A DNA stretch of 64,000 nucleotides from Streptomyces canus (GTDB taxonomy: Bacteria > Actinomycetota > Actinomycetes > Streptomycetales > Streptomycetaceae), in NCBI RefSeq assembly GCF_041435015.1, contig NZ_CP107989.1, positions 6,634,001 through 6,698,000 of the forward strand, written 5' to 3'. Positions 40,417 through 48,477 of this stretch are shown piece after piece; the stretch's first letter is position 1, and every line of letters starts with the position of its first letter. The notes beneath the pieces are model-generated. The model was not told the DNA's origin and made no database searches. It worked only from the letters and a program-made list of their open reading frames with translations. The position numbers were made by a program, and so were the translations under genes.

Positions 40417-42231
40417 GTGAACGACCGATACGACGCGGGCTACGGCGACGATCAGGAGAACCAGTACGCACTCGTCGGCTACGACGAGTACGGCCGGCCG
40501 GTGTACCAGCAGGTCCCGCCGCAACAGGCCCCGCAGCAGCAGTACGACCCCTACACGCAGCAGGGCTACGGCTACGACCCGTACGCCACGGGCAACCGGC
40601 AGGCCGCGCCGTACGACACGGGCACCCAGAACCCCGTCCCGCCGTACGACCCCTACGGCGCCGGCGACACCGGTCAGCAGGCGCCCGTGCCGCCGTACGA
40701 CCCCTACGCCAACGGGGCCCAGCAGGGCGGCGGTTCGGCGGCCGCGTATGACCCCTACGGCCAGGCCGCCGCGAGCGGTCAGCAGCCCCGGGTCGCCGAG
40801 CAGACCGCCTACATCCCGCACCAGGCCGGGCCGGCCAGGGGCACGCAGACCGGCCAGGGCTACCGCCCAGCGGTCGAGGAGGACCTTGCCGACGCCGGTC
40901 GTCCCGGCGCCGCCCGTCCCGGTGCGGGCCCCGCCGACGAGGACGAACGGCAGTACCACACGGAACAGTTCGCGTTCGTCGAGGACCCCGACGGTGACTC
41001 CGAGGACGTCATCGACTGGCTCAACTTCACCGAGAACCGCACCGAACGCCGTGAGGAGGCCAAGCGCCGCGCCCGCAGCCGGCTCGTCGCCCTGGTCGTC
41101 GTCCTCGCCCTGGTCGCGGTGGGCGGCGTCGGCTACCTCTGGTACGCCGGAAAGCTGCCCGCCCTGTCGGACCAGGAGAGCAAGAAGGGCACCACGATCG
41201 CGGCGAGCGCCCAGAACCGCGACGTGATCGTCGTCCATCTGCACAACACCGCGAAGGGCGGCACCTCCACCGCGCTGCTCGTCGACAACACCACCACCAA
41301 GCAGGGCACCACCGTCCTGATCCCCAACTCCCTCGCCCTGACGGCGGACGACGGGACCACGACGACCCTCGCCAAGTCGGTGGACGACGACGGCTCCTCC
41401 GGGACCGTCGACTCCCTCGACACGGTCCTCGGCACCGACATCGAGGGCACCTGGCGTCTGGACACCCCCTATCTGCAGAACCTGGTCGACCTCGTCGGCA
41501 CCATCGACGTCGACACCAACACCGCCGTGCCCGACCCGGACGCCAAGAAGAAGGGGCAGGCGCCCCTCGTGAACAAGGGGAAGGGCCAGACCCTCAGCGG
41601 CAAGATGGCCGTCGCCTACGCCACCTACCGCGCCTCCGGCGAGGCCCAGAACGCCCAGCTGGAGCGCTTCGGCCAGGTCATGCAGGGCGTGCTGCGCAAG
41701 CTGTCCTCCGACCCGACGGCCGCGACCACCACCGTGCAGACACTGGCCCAGATCCTGGACCCGCCCCTGACCGACAAGGATCTCGGCACCTTCCTCGCCA
41801 AGCTCGCCGACCTCGCCAAGGGCGGCGACTACAAGACCGCGCTGCTGCCCGTCCAGCAGGACGGCACGCTGAGCGCGGCTGCCAGTGCCAGCGTGGTCAA
41901 GGACGTCCTCGGCGGCAAGGCGAAGAGCCCCGACAGGGACGCGGCCGTGAGCGTCTCCGTCCAGAACGCCACCGGCACCAAGGACAACACCGAAAAGGCC
42001 CGCGTCGTCCTCCTCAACGGCGGCTTCACCTTCGTCGACGGCGGCACGCCCTCCTCGGCGCAGGCCACCTCCAAGGTCGTCTACGCCGACGCCGCCGACA
42101 AGGCGAACGCCACCGAGGTCGCCAAGACCCTGGGCCTGCCCGCCGGCGCGGTCACCAAGGGCACCCTGTCGTCGAGCGCGAATGTCTCCGTGGTCCTCGG
42201 CCGGGACTACAAGCCGTCCTCCTCGTCCTAG
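40417..42231 (+). CDS. pdtA: LytR-CpsA-Psr (LCP) glycopolymer transferase, PdtA-like
   Basis: The 604-residue protein starts at GTG 40417 (ribosome site GAGAGGGG). Residues 1-215 are cytoplasmic, Tyr/Gln/Pro-rich, with five PYDPY-type repeats. A transmembrane helix follows (about 221-243, LVALVVVLALVAVGGVGYLWY), then an LCP-like domain (about 265-430: VIVVHLHNTAKGGTSTALLV, VLIPNSLAL, LVDLVGTIDVDTN) and a C-terminal LytR_C domain (VSVQNATGTKDNTEKARVVL). LCP enzymes transfer lipid-linked glycopolymers to peptidoglycan. Here the usual IPRD and R-x-R-rich motifs are weak (IPNS), so activity is uncertain. From memory the S. coelicolor orthologue by position is PdtA (SCO2578), needed for normal spore walls. 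Confidence 0.8.
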   Translation: MNDRYDAGYGDDQENQYALVGYDEYGRPVYQQVPPQQAPQQQYDPYTQQGYGYDPYATGNRQAAPYDTGTQNPVPPYDPYGAGDTGQQAPVPPYDPYANGAQQGGGSAAAYDPYGQAAASGQQPRVAEQTAYIPHQAGPARGTQTGQGYRPAVEEDLADAGRPGAARPGAGPADEDERQYHTEQFAFVEDPDGDSEDVIDWLNFTENRTERREEAKRRARSRLVALVVVLALVAVGGVGYLWYAGKLPALSDQESKKGTTIAASAQNRDVIVVHLHNTAKGGTSTALLVDNTTTKQGTTVLIPNSLALTADDGTTTTLAKSVDDDGSSGTVDSLDTVLGTDIEGTWRLDTPYLQNLVDLVGTIDVDTNTAVPDPDAKKKGQAPLVNKGKGQTLSGKMAVAYATYRASGEAQNAQLERFGQVMQGVLRKLSSDPTAATTTVQTLAQILDPPLTDKDLGTFLAKLADLAKGGDYKTALLPVQQDGTLSAAASASVVKDVLGGKAKSPDRDAAVSVSVQNATGTKDNTEKARVVLLNGGFTFVDGGTPSSAQATSKVVYADAADKANATEVAKTLGLPAGAVTKGTLSSSANVSVVLGRDYKPSSSS

Positions 42232-42256
42232 GCCCGGGCTCCGGCTCCGGAAACGG

Positions 42257-42289
42257 CACCCCGCGTGATCTCCGCGATCACGTGGGGTG
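42257..42289 (+). terminator. Strong hairpin between the LCP gene and rsfS
   Basis: CACCCCGCGTGATC pairs with GATCACGTGGGGTG over 14 bp, including one G-T pair, around a 5-nt loop. There is no T-run, so it may be a processing or partial termination site. Confidence 0.55.
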
Positions 42290-42346
42290 GCGTCGGCGGT
42301 CCGTGAGACCCTTGATGTCAATCGACCGCCGACCGAAAGCCTTGTA

Positions 42347-42790
42347 GTGACCGCCACTGACCGTTCTCTCGAGCTCATCAACGCCGCCGCGCAGGCGGCC
42401 GCCGACAAGCTCGCCCATGATGTGATCGCCTACGACGTCAGCGACGTCCTGTCGATCACCGACGCCTTCCTGCTGGCGTCCGCACCCAACGACCGCCAGG
42501 TCAAGTCCATCGTCGACGAGATCGAGGAGCGCCTCTCGAAGGAGCTCGGCGCCAAGCCGGTGCGCCGCGAGGGCGACCGCGAGGCCCGCTGGGTCCTGCT
42601 CGACTACGTGGACATCGTCGTCCATGTCCAGCACAGCGAGGAGCGGGTCTTCTACGCTCTGGAGCGGCTGTGGAAGGACTGCCCCGAGCTGGAGCTGCCG
42701 GCCGACGCCAAGGCGACCCGCGGCAAGGCGGAGGAGCACACCAAGCTCCGGGCCGAGGAGGACGCCGCCGAGTTCGGGGAGCCGCGGTGA
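42347..42790 (+). CDS. rsfS: Ribosome silencing factor RsfS
   Basis: RsfS binds L14 on the 50S subunit and blocks subunit joining in starvation. The 147-residue protein starts at GTG 42347 (TATDRSLELINAAAQAAADK) and carries the family landmarks VSDVLSITDAFLLASAPNDRQV, REGDREARWVLLDYVDIVVH and EERVFYALERLWKDC. It has an Ala/Glu/Arg-rich tail beyond the core. The nadD-rsfS neighbourhood is conserved widely. Its TGA overlaps the next GTG (GTGA). Confidence 0.95.
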   Translation: MTATDRSLELINAAAQAAADKLAHDVIAYDVSDVLSITDAFLLASAPNDRQVKSIVDEIEERLSKELGAKPVRREGDREARWVLLDYVDIVVHVQHSEERVFYALERLWKDCPELELPADAKATRGKAEEHTKLRAEEDAAEFGEPR

Positions 42791-43446
42791 CCGCTCCCGC
42801 CGACCGGAAGGGCCGGGGCCGCCGCGTCATCCTGTGGCGACACGGCCAGACCTCCTGGAACGTGGAGCGCCGCTTCCAGGGCACCACCGACGTCGAGCTC
42901 ACCGAGACCGGTGTCGGCCAGGCCCGCAGGGCCGCCCGGCTGCTGGCCTCCCTCGAGCCCGACGCCATCGTCGCCTCCGACCTCCAGCGGGCCGCGAACA
43001 CCGCGGCCGAGCTCTCCGCGCTCACCGGCCTTGAGGTGGCCCACGACGAGGGCCTGCGCGAGACCTACGCGGGCGTCTGGCAGGGGCTGACGCACGAGGA
43101 GATCATCGCCCGGCACGGCGAGGAGTACGCCGCGTGGAAGCGCGGTGAGCCGGTGCGCCGCGGCGGCGGCGAACTGGAGACCGAGGTCGCCGATCGCGCC
43201 GCTCCCGTCGTGCTCCGGCACGCCGAGAAGCTCCCCGAGGACGGCACCCTTGTCGTGGTCAGCCACGGCGGCACGATCCGCACCACCATCGGCCGGCTGC
43301 TCGGTCTGGACGCCAAGCACTGGGAGAGCCTCGGCGGCCTCTCCAACTGCTGCTGGTCCGTCCTCGGCCAGGGCGCCCGCGGCTGGCGCCTCATGGAGCA
43401 CAACGCCGGCACCCTCCCGGAGCCGGTGCTCGGCGACGACGACTGA
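42787..43446 (+). CDS. Histidine phosphatase (phosphoglycerate mutase-like)
   Basis: The 219-residue protein has the catalytic RHG motif in VILWRHGQTSWN and the second histidine in VVVSHGGTIRTT, plus the phosphate-binding arginines ASDLQRAANTA. LRETYAGVWQGLTHEEI completes the family pattern. The fold is broad-specificity acid phosphatase or glucosyl-3-phosphoglycerate phosphatase-like. Coupled to rsfS by a GTGA overlap. The exact substrate is not predictable from sequence. Confidence 0.9.
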   Translation: MTAPADRKGRGRRVILWRHGQTSWNVERRFQGTTDVELTETGVGQARRAARLLASLEPDAIVASDLQRAANTAAELSALTGLEVAHDEGLRETYAGVWQGLTHEEIIARHGEEYAAWKRGEPVRRGGGELETEVADRAAPVVLRHAEKLPEDGTLVVVSHGGTIRTTIGRLLGLDAKHWESLGGLSNCCWSVLGQGARGWRLMEHNAGTLPEPVLGDDD

Positions 43447-43462
43447 GGACTCCGGACCGGAT

Positions 43463-43491
43463 TTCACTTCCGGCAGGTCGCAGGCTAAAGT
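43463..43491 (+). promoter_or_regulatory. Probable promoter of tRNA-Ala copy 1
   Basis: TTCACT, a 17-bp spacer and TAAAGT end 35 bp before the tRNA, allowing a short trimmed leader. Confidence 0.5.
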
Positions 43492-43526
43492 TCTTCTTGT
43501 TCGCCCGCCGAGCGGGAAGAACACAA

Positions 43527-43599
43527 GGGGCTATAGCTCAGTTGGTAGAGCGCCTGCATGGCATGCAGGAGGTCAGGAGTTCAATTCTCCTTAGCTCCA
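43527..43599 (+). tRNA. tRNA-Ala (anticodon GGC), copy 1
   Basis: A 73-nt cloverleaf: acceptor GGGGCTA/TAGCTCC, D-arm GCTC-AGTTGGTA-GAGC, anticodon stem CCTGC/GCAGG with loop ATGGCAT, and T-arm GGAGT-TCAATTC-TCC region. The anticodon GGC reads GCC and GCU alanine codons. CCA is not encoded. It differs from copy 2 at three positions. Confidence 0.95.
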
Positions 43600-43645
43600 C
43601 AGATCGACACTCTGTTGAGTTGTCAAAGATCGGTGATCATCAGGG

Positions 43646-43673
43646 TCCCGCCTCCTTCAGGAGGCGGGATTTT
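43646..43673 (+). terminator. Terminator of tRNA-Ala copy 1, overlapping the end of the XRE gene
   Basis: A perfect 10-bp stem TCCCGCCTCC/GGAGGCGGGA with loop TTCA is followed by TTTT. The loop contains the stop codon of the convergent XRE gene, so the two genes share this element. Confidence 0.85.
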
Positions 43674-44505
43674 CTGTATGCTCCCGCAGCCGCGCCGCTT
43701 TCTCCCGCGTCTCCTCGTCCTCCGGTGTGTAGACCACGATCCGGCACTCCGGCATCCCGTCGATCGACAGCGACTGGGACGTCATCCGCAGTACGCCCAC
43801 CGCCTTGTGACGGAACGTCTTGACCCGTGGCCCCGGTTGCACCACCACTCCGCTCGCCCACAGCTCGGCGAAGTACGGGCTGGCCGCCGCCAGCGCGGCT
43901 ATGAAGCTCTCCCAGGCCGGCTCGCCCACATGTCTGCCGTACGAGGACCGCAGCGTGGCGACCATGACGGGCAGCTCGCGCTCCCGGTACATCACCGGAC
44001 ACGCCCGCTCGGACACCGTGAACAGCGTCCACAGCGCGTTCGCCACCCCGATGTCGACGATCTCCGGGATCAGGAACAGGTCCCGGTAGCCGGGATTGGT
44101 GGCCAGGATGTCGTAGCGCGAGTTGTAGACGACCGCCGGGAGCGGGTCGAGGGCGTCGATGATGCCCTGCACCTCCGGGCCCGTCGACCGCGTCAGACCC
44201 TCCGGGTCCGGGGCGAACGGCACCTGCGCCAGGCGGTACAGATGCTCCCGCTCCGGAGGGTCGAGCCGGAGCGTGCGGGCCACGGCGTCCAGGACCTGCG
44301 CGGACGCGTTGATCGGCCGGCCCTGCTCCAGCCACGTGTACCAGGTCACACCTACGCCGGAGAGCTGGGCGACCTCCTCGCGCCGCAGTCCCGGGGTGCG
44401 GCGCCTGAGGCCCGGCGGCATGCCCACGTCGGCCGGAGTCACCCGGGCCCGCCTGCTGCGCAGGAACGAGGCCAGCTCGGGCCGTCGTCGCTGTGTCGTC
44501 CTCAT
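43657..44505 (-). CDS. XRE-family regulator with MmyB-like ligand domain
   Basis: The 282-residue protein has an N-terminal helix-turn-helix (residues about 10-70: LASFLRSRRARVTPADVG, RRTPGLRREEVAQLSGVGVT, YTWLEQGRPINAS) and an MmyB-like domain of about 180 residues (DPLPAVVYNSRYDILATNPG, VVVYTPEDEET). These proteins act as transcription factors, probably sensing a small lipophilic ligand. It is divergent from the MFS gene with a 120-bp gap holding 7-bp inverted arms GGTGCCG/CGGCACC (44559-44596), a candidate operator. That layout suggests it controls the transporter. Start ATG 44505 with GAGGGGG upstream; GTG 44511 is possible. Confidence 0.87.
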   Translation of the reverse strand: MRTTQRRRPELASFLRSRRARVTPADVGMPPGLRRRTPGLRREEVAQLSGVGVTWYTWLEQGRPINASAQVLDAVARTLRLDPPEREHLYRLAQVPFAPDPEGLTRSTGPEVQGIIDALDPLPAVVYNSRYDILATNPGYRDLFLIPEIVDIGVANALWTLFTVSERACPVMYRERELPVMVATLRSSYGRHVGEPAWESFIAALAAASPYFAELWASGVVVQPGPRVKTFRHKAVGVLRMTSQSLSIDGMPECRIVVYTPEDEETREKAARLREHTENPAS

Positions 44506-44558
44506 CGTCACGTCCCCCTCGTCACGACCATCCTCGGTGCTGCACCCGGCGCTTGCCA

Positions 44559-44596
44559 GGTGCCGGCAGTACCAGCATCGGCGGGCTCTCGGCACC
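44559..44596. promoter_or_regulatory. Candidate operator between XRE and MFS genes
   Basis: Inverted arms GGTGCCG and CGGCACC are separated by 24 bp in the divergent promoter gap. Binding by the XRE regulator is inferred from position only. Confidence 0.3.
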
Positions 44597-44625
44597 CTTA
44601 CCGGGATGTCCTCAGGCTCGACGGC

Positions 44626-46098
44626 ATGACGACAACGCCCCGGACGGGACCGGATCCCGCACCCGTTTCCCCACCTGCCAAAAGTGAAGCACCCGCCACT
44701 GACAACCGGCCCCGGCCGCTGCTCGCGCTCGTGCTCGCCGCCCAGTTCATGGCCCTGCTCGACGTGTTCATCGTGAACGTCGCGGCCCCGACGATCGGCA
44801 CGGAACTGCACGCCTCGGGCGCCCAACTCCAGCTGGTCGTCGCCGGATACGCCATCACGTACTCGGTGCTGCTGATCACCGGCGCCCGGCTCGGCGAACG
44901 GTTCGGGCACGGCCGGGTGCACCTCGCCGGGCTCGCCCTGTTCACGACGGCCTCGCTCGCCTGCGGGCTGGCGCAGGGAGCCACCGAACTGATCGTCTTC
45001 CGGCTGGTGCAGGGCGCCGGTTCGGCGGTGATGATCCCGCAGGTGCTCAGCCTGATCCAGCGCAACTTCACCGGCGAGGCCCGGATGAAGGCGCTCGGCG
45101 TGTACTCGGCGGTCCTCGCGGTCGGCGCCGCCGCCGGGCAGGTCGTCGGTGGACTCCTGGTCAGCGCCGACCTGTTCGGCACGGGCTGGCGGCCGGTGTT
45201 CCTCGTGAACGTGCCGGTGGGTCTCGTCCTGCTCGCTGCAGGCACGCGGGTCCTGCTGCCCGGGGACCGTCCGGCGCCCCGGGACCGGGCGCGCGGTCTC
45301 GACCTGCCCGGCCTGGTGCTGCTCGGCGCGGCCGTGTCGCTGTGCACGGTGCCGCTGGTGCTCGGGCAAGAGGAGGACTGGCCGCTGTGGTCCTGGCTGT
45401 CCCTGGCCGCCGCCGCGATCCTGTTCACCGTTTTCTGCGGCTACGAGTCCCGGCTGGCCAGGCGCGGCGGGGCCCCGCTGATCACACCGAGCGTGCTGCG
45501 CCATCCCGGCATGGCCCTCGCCGTCTTCCGGATCATGGCGGTCATGGCCGTCAACGGCGGCTTCCTCTTCGTCCTCACCCTGTACGTGCAGGGCGGCCTC
45601 GGCTACAGCGCGCTGCGGGCCGGGCTCTCCTTCGCGCCGACCGCGGTGATCTTCGGCATCGTCGGACTGACCTGGCGCTCCTGGCCGGCTTCCTGGCAGC
45701 GGCTGTTGACGCCCGCCGGGTTCGTGATCATCGCGCTGGCCTCGCTGGGCGTGGGCCTGTCGCTCAAAGACGGCGGAGACGGCGGTGTCGCGCTGTACGC
45801 GGCGTACGCCGGCGTGGGCGTGGGGCTCGCGCTCGCCTTCAGCCCCACACTCACCGGAGCCCTCGCCACGGTGCCGCCCCGGCACGCTGCGGACGCCAGC
45901 GGTCTGCTCGCCACGGTCACCCAACTCGGCCAGCTGATCGGCGTCGCGGGCTTCGGCACACTGTTCTTGAACCGACTTGAGTCACTCGGCCCCTCTGAGG
46001 CGTATACCTCTGCGGAGGCGCTTTGGACGTGCACGTTCGCGCTGGCCGGGACCGCCGCGGTGGGCGCCGTGTCCGGACTGGTACTCAGGCGTCGCTGA
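44626..46098 (+). CDS. MFS drug exporter, DHA2-like
   Basis: The 490-residue proton-coupled exporter begins with a Pro-rich tail of about 30 residues and then 12-14 hydrophobic helices. Motif A appears as GARLGERFGHGRVHLAG after helix 2, and the first helix reads LLALVLAAQFMALLDVFIVNVAAP, typical of drug:H+ antiporters. Other landmarks are FRLVQGAGSAVMIPQVLSLI and FSPTLTGALATVPPRHAADASG (motif C region). Its substrate is unknown. It is divergent from an XRE regulator, as is usual for inducible efflux pumps. The ATG at 44626 opens the conserved N-terminal region. Confidence 0.9.
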   Translation: MTTTPRTGPDPAPVSPPAKSEAPATDNRPRPLLALVLAAQFMALLDVFIVNVAAPTIGTELHASGAQLQLVVAGYAITYSVLLITGARLGERFGHGRVHLAGLALFTTASLACGLAQGATELIVFRLVQGAGSAVMIPQVLSLIQRNFTGEARMKALGVYSAVLAVGAAAGQVVGGLLVSADLFGTGWRPVFLVNVPVGLVLLAAGTRVLLPGDRPAPRDRARGLDLPGLVLLGAAVSLCTVPLVLGQEEDWPLWSWLSLAAAAILFTVFCGYESRLARRGGAPLITPSVLRHPGMALAVFRIMAVMAVNGGFLFVLTLYVQGGLGYSALRAGLSFAPTAVIFGIVGLTWRSWPASWQRLLTPAGFVIIALASLGVGLSLKDGGDGGVALYAAYAGVGVGLALAFSPTLTGALATVPPRHAADASGLLATVTQLGQLIGVAGFGTLFLNRLESLGPSEAYTSAEALWTCTFALAGTAAVGAVSGLVLRRR

Positions 46099-46167
46099 CC
46101 GTATTGGTCCGGCCGTGGCAGAATCAAACGGCCGGAAGGGGGCGCGGCCCGACGGGAGGGAGTAGTG

Positions 46168-46341
46168 ATGCCTGCGAGCATCCTCGTGGAGGTCGGCCAC
46201 CTCCGCGAAGCGGCGTCGACAAGGGACACGACGGTCCGCCTCATCTGCCCTTCCTGCGGTTCTGTCCACGTCGCCCAGGTACTCGGCGACAACGGCGGGA
46301 TCTCCTACGTGTGCACGGCCTGCGGCCACAGCTGGAGCTGA
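46168..46341 (+). CDS. Small zinc-ribbon protein, 57 aa
   Basis: Start ATG 46168 follows GGGAGGG. The product MPASILVEVGHLREAASTRD precedes two CxxC knuckles, LICPSCGSVHV and YVCTACGHSWS, 19 residues apart, a classic four-cysteine zinc ribbon. It ends immediately after the second knuckle. Too small for an enzyme, it is likely a nucleic-acid or protein-binding module. It lies 70 bp after the MFS gene and 3 bp before the next small gene, so the two are probably translated together. Confidence 0.65.
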   Translation: MPASILVEVGHLREAASTRDTTVRLICPSCGSVHVAQVLGDNGGISYVCTACGHSWS

Positions 46342-46344
46342 CGG

Positions 46345-46578
46345 ATGGGTGCACACAGGCGAAAGTGCGACTGGTGCGGCAGCGGGACGCCGATCGTGCG
46401 GGACATGGAGCCGGTCAATCCCGACTACCAGTACTGGTGCGAGGAGTGCGCGCGGGCGCTGATCATAAAAGGCGACCCCATCGAGACGTACCGCGAACTC
46501 GAGGGTGAGCCGATCTACGGCCGACTCCTCGAAGAACACTGCACGCTGAAGCGGTTCTACTCGTTCGTGACCGCTTGA
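46345..46578 (+). CDS. Small cysteine-rich protein, 77 aa
   Basis: The product MGAHRRKCDWCGSGTPIVRD contains one CxxC knuckle, a second at YWCEECARAL (22 residues later) and a single C-terminal cysteine (EEHCTLKRF). Four cysteines in two CxxC pairs again suggest zinc binding. The C-terminal half is polar and helical (IETYRELEGEPIYGRLL). Only 3 bp separate it from the zinc-ribbon gene, so they form a small operon just before the second tRNA-Ala. I do not recognise the family. Confidence 0.65.
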   Translation: MGAHRRKCDWCGSGTPIVRDMEPVNPDYQYWCEECARALIIKGDPIETYRELEGEPIYGRLLEEHCTLKRFYSFVTA

Positions 46579-46608
46579 CGGCGTCCCTCCCGCCCCCAGG
46601 GAAACGAT

Positions 46609-46637
46609 TTGGTGTTCCACCCGGTGGACCGTGTAAT
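46609..46637 (+). promoter_or_regulatory. Probable promoter of tRNA-Ala copy 2
   Basis: TTGGTG, a 17-bp spacer and TGTAAT lie 39 bp before the tRNA. A TCCACCCGGTGGA palindrome occupies the spacer. Confidence 0.45.
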
Positions 46638-46676
46638 GTTGGCGTCGCCGCCAGGGAAACCGGCGGAGTGCAGCAC

Positions 46677-46749
46677 GGGGCTATAGCTCAGTTGGTAGAG
46701 CACCTGCATGGCATGCAGGGGGTCAGGAGTTCAAATCTCCTTAGCTCCA
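46677..46749 (+). tRNA. tRNA-Ala (anticodon GGC), copy 2
   Basis: The 73-nt cloverleaf has the same acceptor, D and anticodon arms as copy 1, anticodon GGC. It differs at position 26 (A for G), in the variable region (G for A) and in the T loop (A for T). CCA is not encoded. Confidence 0.95.
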
Positions 46750-46755
46750 CAGAAA

Positions 46756-46786
46756 GATCCCGCCGGATCATTGATCCGGCGGGATC
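46756..46786 (+). terminator. Terminator of tRNA-Ala copy 2
   Basis: A perfect 15-bp stem GATCCCGCCGGATCA/TGATCCGGCGGGATC with a single-base loop lies 6 bp after the tRNA; a GTTTTC follows shortly after. Confidence 0.8.
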
Positions 46787-46821
46787 TCGGCGTTTTCAGA
46801 GGAAGTTGTGGCCGGACAGCC

Positions 46822-46852
46822 GAAAGGGCCGCCCTCTTCAGGCGGCCCTTTC
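46822..46852 (-). terminator. Terminator of the NuoF-like gene (reverse strand)
   Basis: A 12-bp perfect stem GAAAGGGCCGCC/GGCGGCCCTTTC lies 11 bp beyond the reverse-strand stop. Read on the reverse strand the 3' arm ends in CTTTC. It may work in both directions. Confidence 0.7.
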
Positions 46853-46863
46853 GTGGTATCGGT

Positions 46864-48477
46864 TCAGCGGCCCAGCGCGCGGCGCCCGCGGCCCTGGGAG
46901 AGGACCGGCAGGTTGCGGGAAGGCCCCTTGTCGCGTGCTGTCTCCTCCTCGAGGCGCAGGGCGAGCGCGGGGCAGCGACGCACCGCGCGGAGCGCCTTCG
47001 CCTCGGCGTAGCGCGGCACCTGCGCCTGGGCGACGGTCGGGAAGCCGTCGGCGCCGAGTTCGAAGACCTCGGGCAGGATGTCGGCGCACAGACCGTGGCC
47101 ACGGCAGAGAGTCCAGTCGACGTAGATCTTCTGACGGCTGGGACCGTTCTCCTCGGCCTCGGCGCCACCCGGGAGGCCGGTGGGTGTCCTGCCGCCCTCG
47201 AAGAGCGGCAGAACGCCCTCCACGGGCCGTCCGCAGCCGTTGCCGAGGACATGGGCGGCCAGGTCGTCCGTGAACGCCTTGATGGTCGACTCCAGGAACA
47301 TCGCGGAGCCGTCCGGGTGCGAGCAGGCGCCGCGCCGCTTCACGTTCTTGGCGACCTGCTTGAGGGCCTCCAGGGCGGCAGGGCCGCCGCCGTTGAGGAT
47401 GTCCTCCATGCCGCGCGCGGCGGCCGGCAGACCGAGATAGCAGGGGCCGCACTGACCCGCGCTCTCCTCGGCCAGCCACTGCGCCACACGCAGCGACTCA
47501 CCCAGCGGGCAGGTCTCCTGAGTGATCGGCAGGATCGCGCCGGCGCCGAGCGCGCCGCCCACGGCGTCCAGGGAGTTGCGGGAGACGATCGCCTCGTTGA
47601 CGGTCGCCGCGTCGATCCACTTGCCGTGGTAGCCGCCGGTCAGCACGCCCTGCGGGACCGGCGGGGCGCCGGCCAACTGCAGGACGTAGCGCAGCGGTAC
47701 GCCCGTGGGGACCTCGATCACCATCGGGCGCGCGACGGCGCCGGAGACGGTGAGCATGACGGTGCCCGGCTCGTCGTACAGCCCGGTGTTGCCGTAGCGC
47801 TCCGGGCCGATGCGGGCGGCGATCGCGAGCTGCGCGAAGGTCTCGGCGTTGGACAGCAGGGTCGGCGCCCCGCCGACGCCACTCTGGGAGGCGCTGATCT
47901 TGCGGCCGGGCGGGATGGCCGGGCCACCGTCGATGGAACGGATCAGCGAGGCCGCCGCTCCGGTGACCATACGGACGGGATTGCGCTGCACGCGTGCGCG
48001 TAGAGCCGATCTGCGGCCGTTGCTGAGACCGCGTTCGGCGAGGGCGGCCTCCATGGACCGCTGGGTGGACTCCCGGGTGACCCCCACCACGAGCGTGCGG
48101 GCACCCAGGGCTTCGGCGGCCAGGAGGGCGCCGTCCAGGATGAGGTGCGGGGCACGGTTGATGAGCACCGTGTCCTTGCGGCAGGCCGGTTCGTCCTCGC
48201 TGCCGTTGACGACGACGACCGGGCGGACGCCGCGCTTGATCGCCGCCTCGGCGACCGAGCGCAGCTTCTTGTGGAAGGGGAAGCCGGCGCCGCCGCGCCC
48301 CTTCAGGTTGATGGCTTCGGAGAGCTTGGCGAGCTGCTCCCCGCCCATGGGTTCGAGCGGCCCGTGCACCTTCAGGTGCATGGGCAGGTCAAGTCGTTCG
48401 ACAAGGTCGAAACCCGACGTGAGCTGAGGAAGACCGACCACGCGGACTTCTGGTACGTCGGGCAGGGCCTCGTTCAC
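46864..48477 (-). CDS. NuoF-like flavoprotein fused to a ferredoxin domain
   Basis: The 537-residue protein has the FMN-binding GRGGAGFPFHKKLRS, NAD-site region NGSEDEPACRKD and a SLBB-like part (GVPLRYVLQLAGAPPVPQGV), then the NuoF iron-sulfur motif SAGQCGPC with a downstream cysteine (RGACSHPDGS). The C-terminal 90 residues form a ferredoxin of the three-cysteine type (CRGHGLCADILPEVFELG and AVRRCPAL). It should take electrons from NADH to an iron-sulfur carrier. It is not in a complex I operon. The GTG start overlaps the stop of the cytochrome-like gene, so the two are translated together and probably form one electron-transfer unit. Confidence 0.85.
   Translation of the reverse strand: MNEALPDVPEVRVVGLPQLTSGFDLVERLDLPMHLKVHGPLEPMGGEQLAKLSEAINLKGRGGAGFPFHKKLRSVAEAAIKRGVRPVVVVNGSEDEPACRKDTVLINRAPHLILDGALLAAEALGARTLVVGVTRESTQRSMEAALAERGLSNGRRSALRARVQRNPVRMVTGAAASLIRSIDGGPAIPPGRKISASQSGVGGAPTLLSNAETFAQLAIAARIGPERYGNTGLYDEPGTVMLTVSGAVARPMVIEVPTGVPLRYVLQLAGAPPVPQGVLTGGYHGKWIDAATVNEAIVSRNSLDAVGGALGAGAILPITQETCPLGESLRVAQWLAEESAGQCGPCYLGLPAAARGMEDILNGGGPAALEALKQVAKNVKRRGACSHPDGSAMFLESTIKAFTDDLAAHVLGNGCGRPVEGVLPLFEGGRTPTGLPGGAEAEENGPSRQKIYVDWTLCRGHGLCADILPEVFELGADGFPTVAQAQVPRYAEAKALRAVRRCPALALRLEEETARDKGPSRNLPVLSQGRGRRALGR

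Noticed and set aside
43527..46749. tRNA-Ala pair read as attachment sites of an integrated element
   Set aside because: No integrase, excisionase or replication gene lies between them, and both copies are full tRNA genes with promoters, not a gene plus a 3' fragment.
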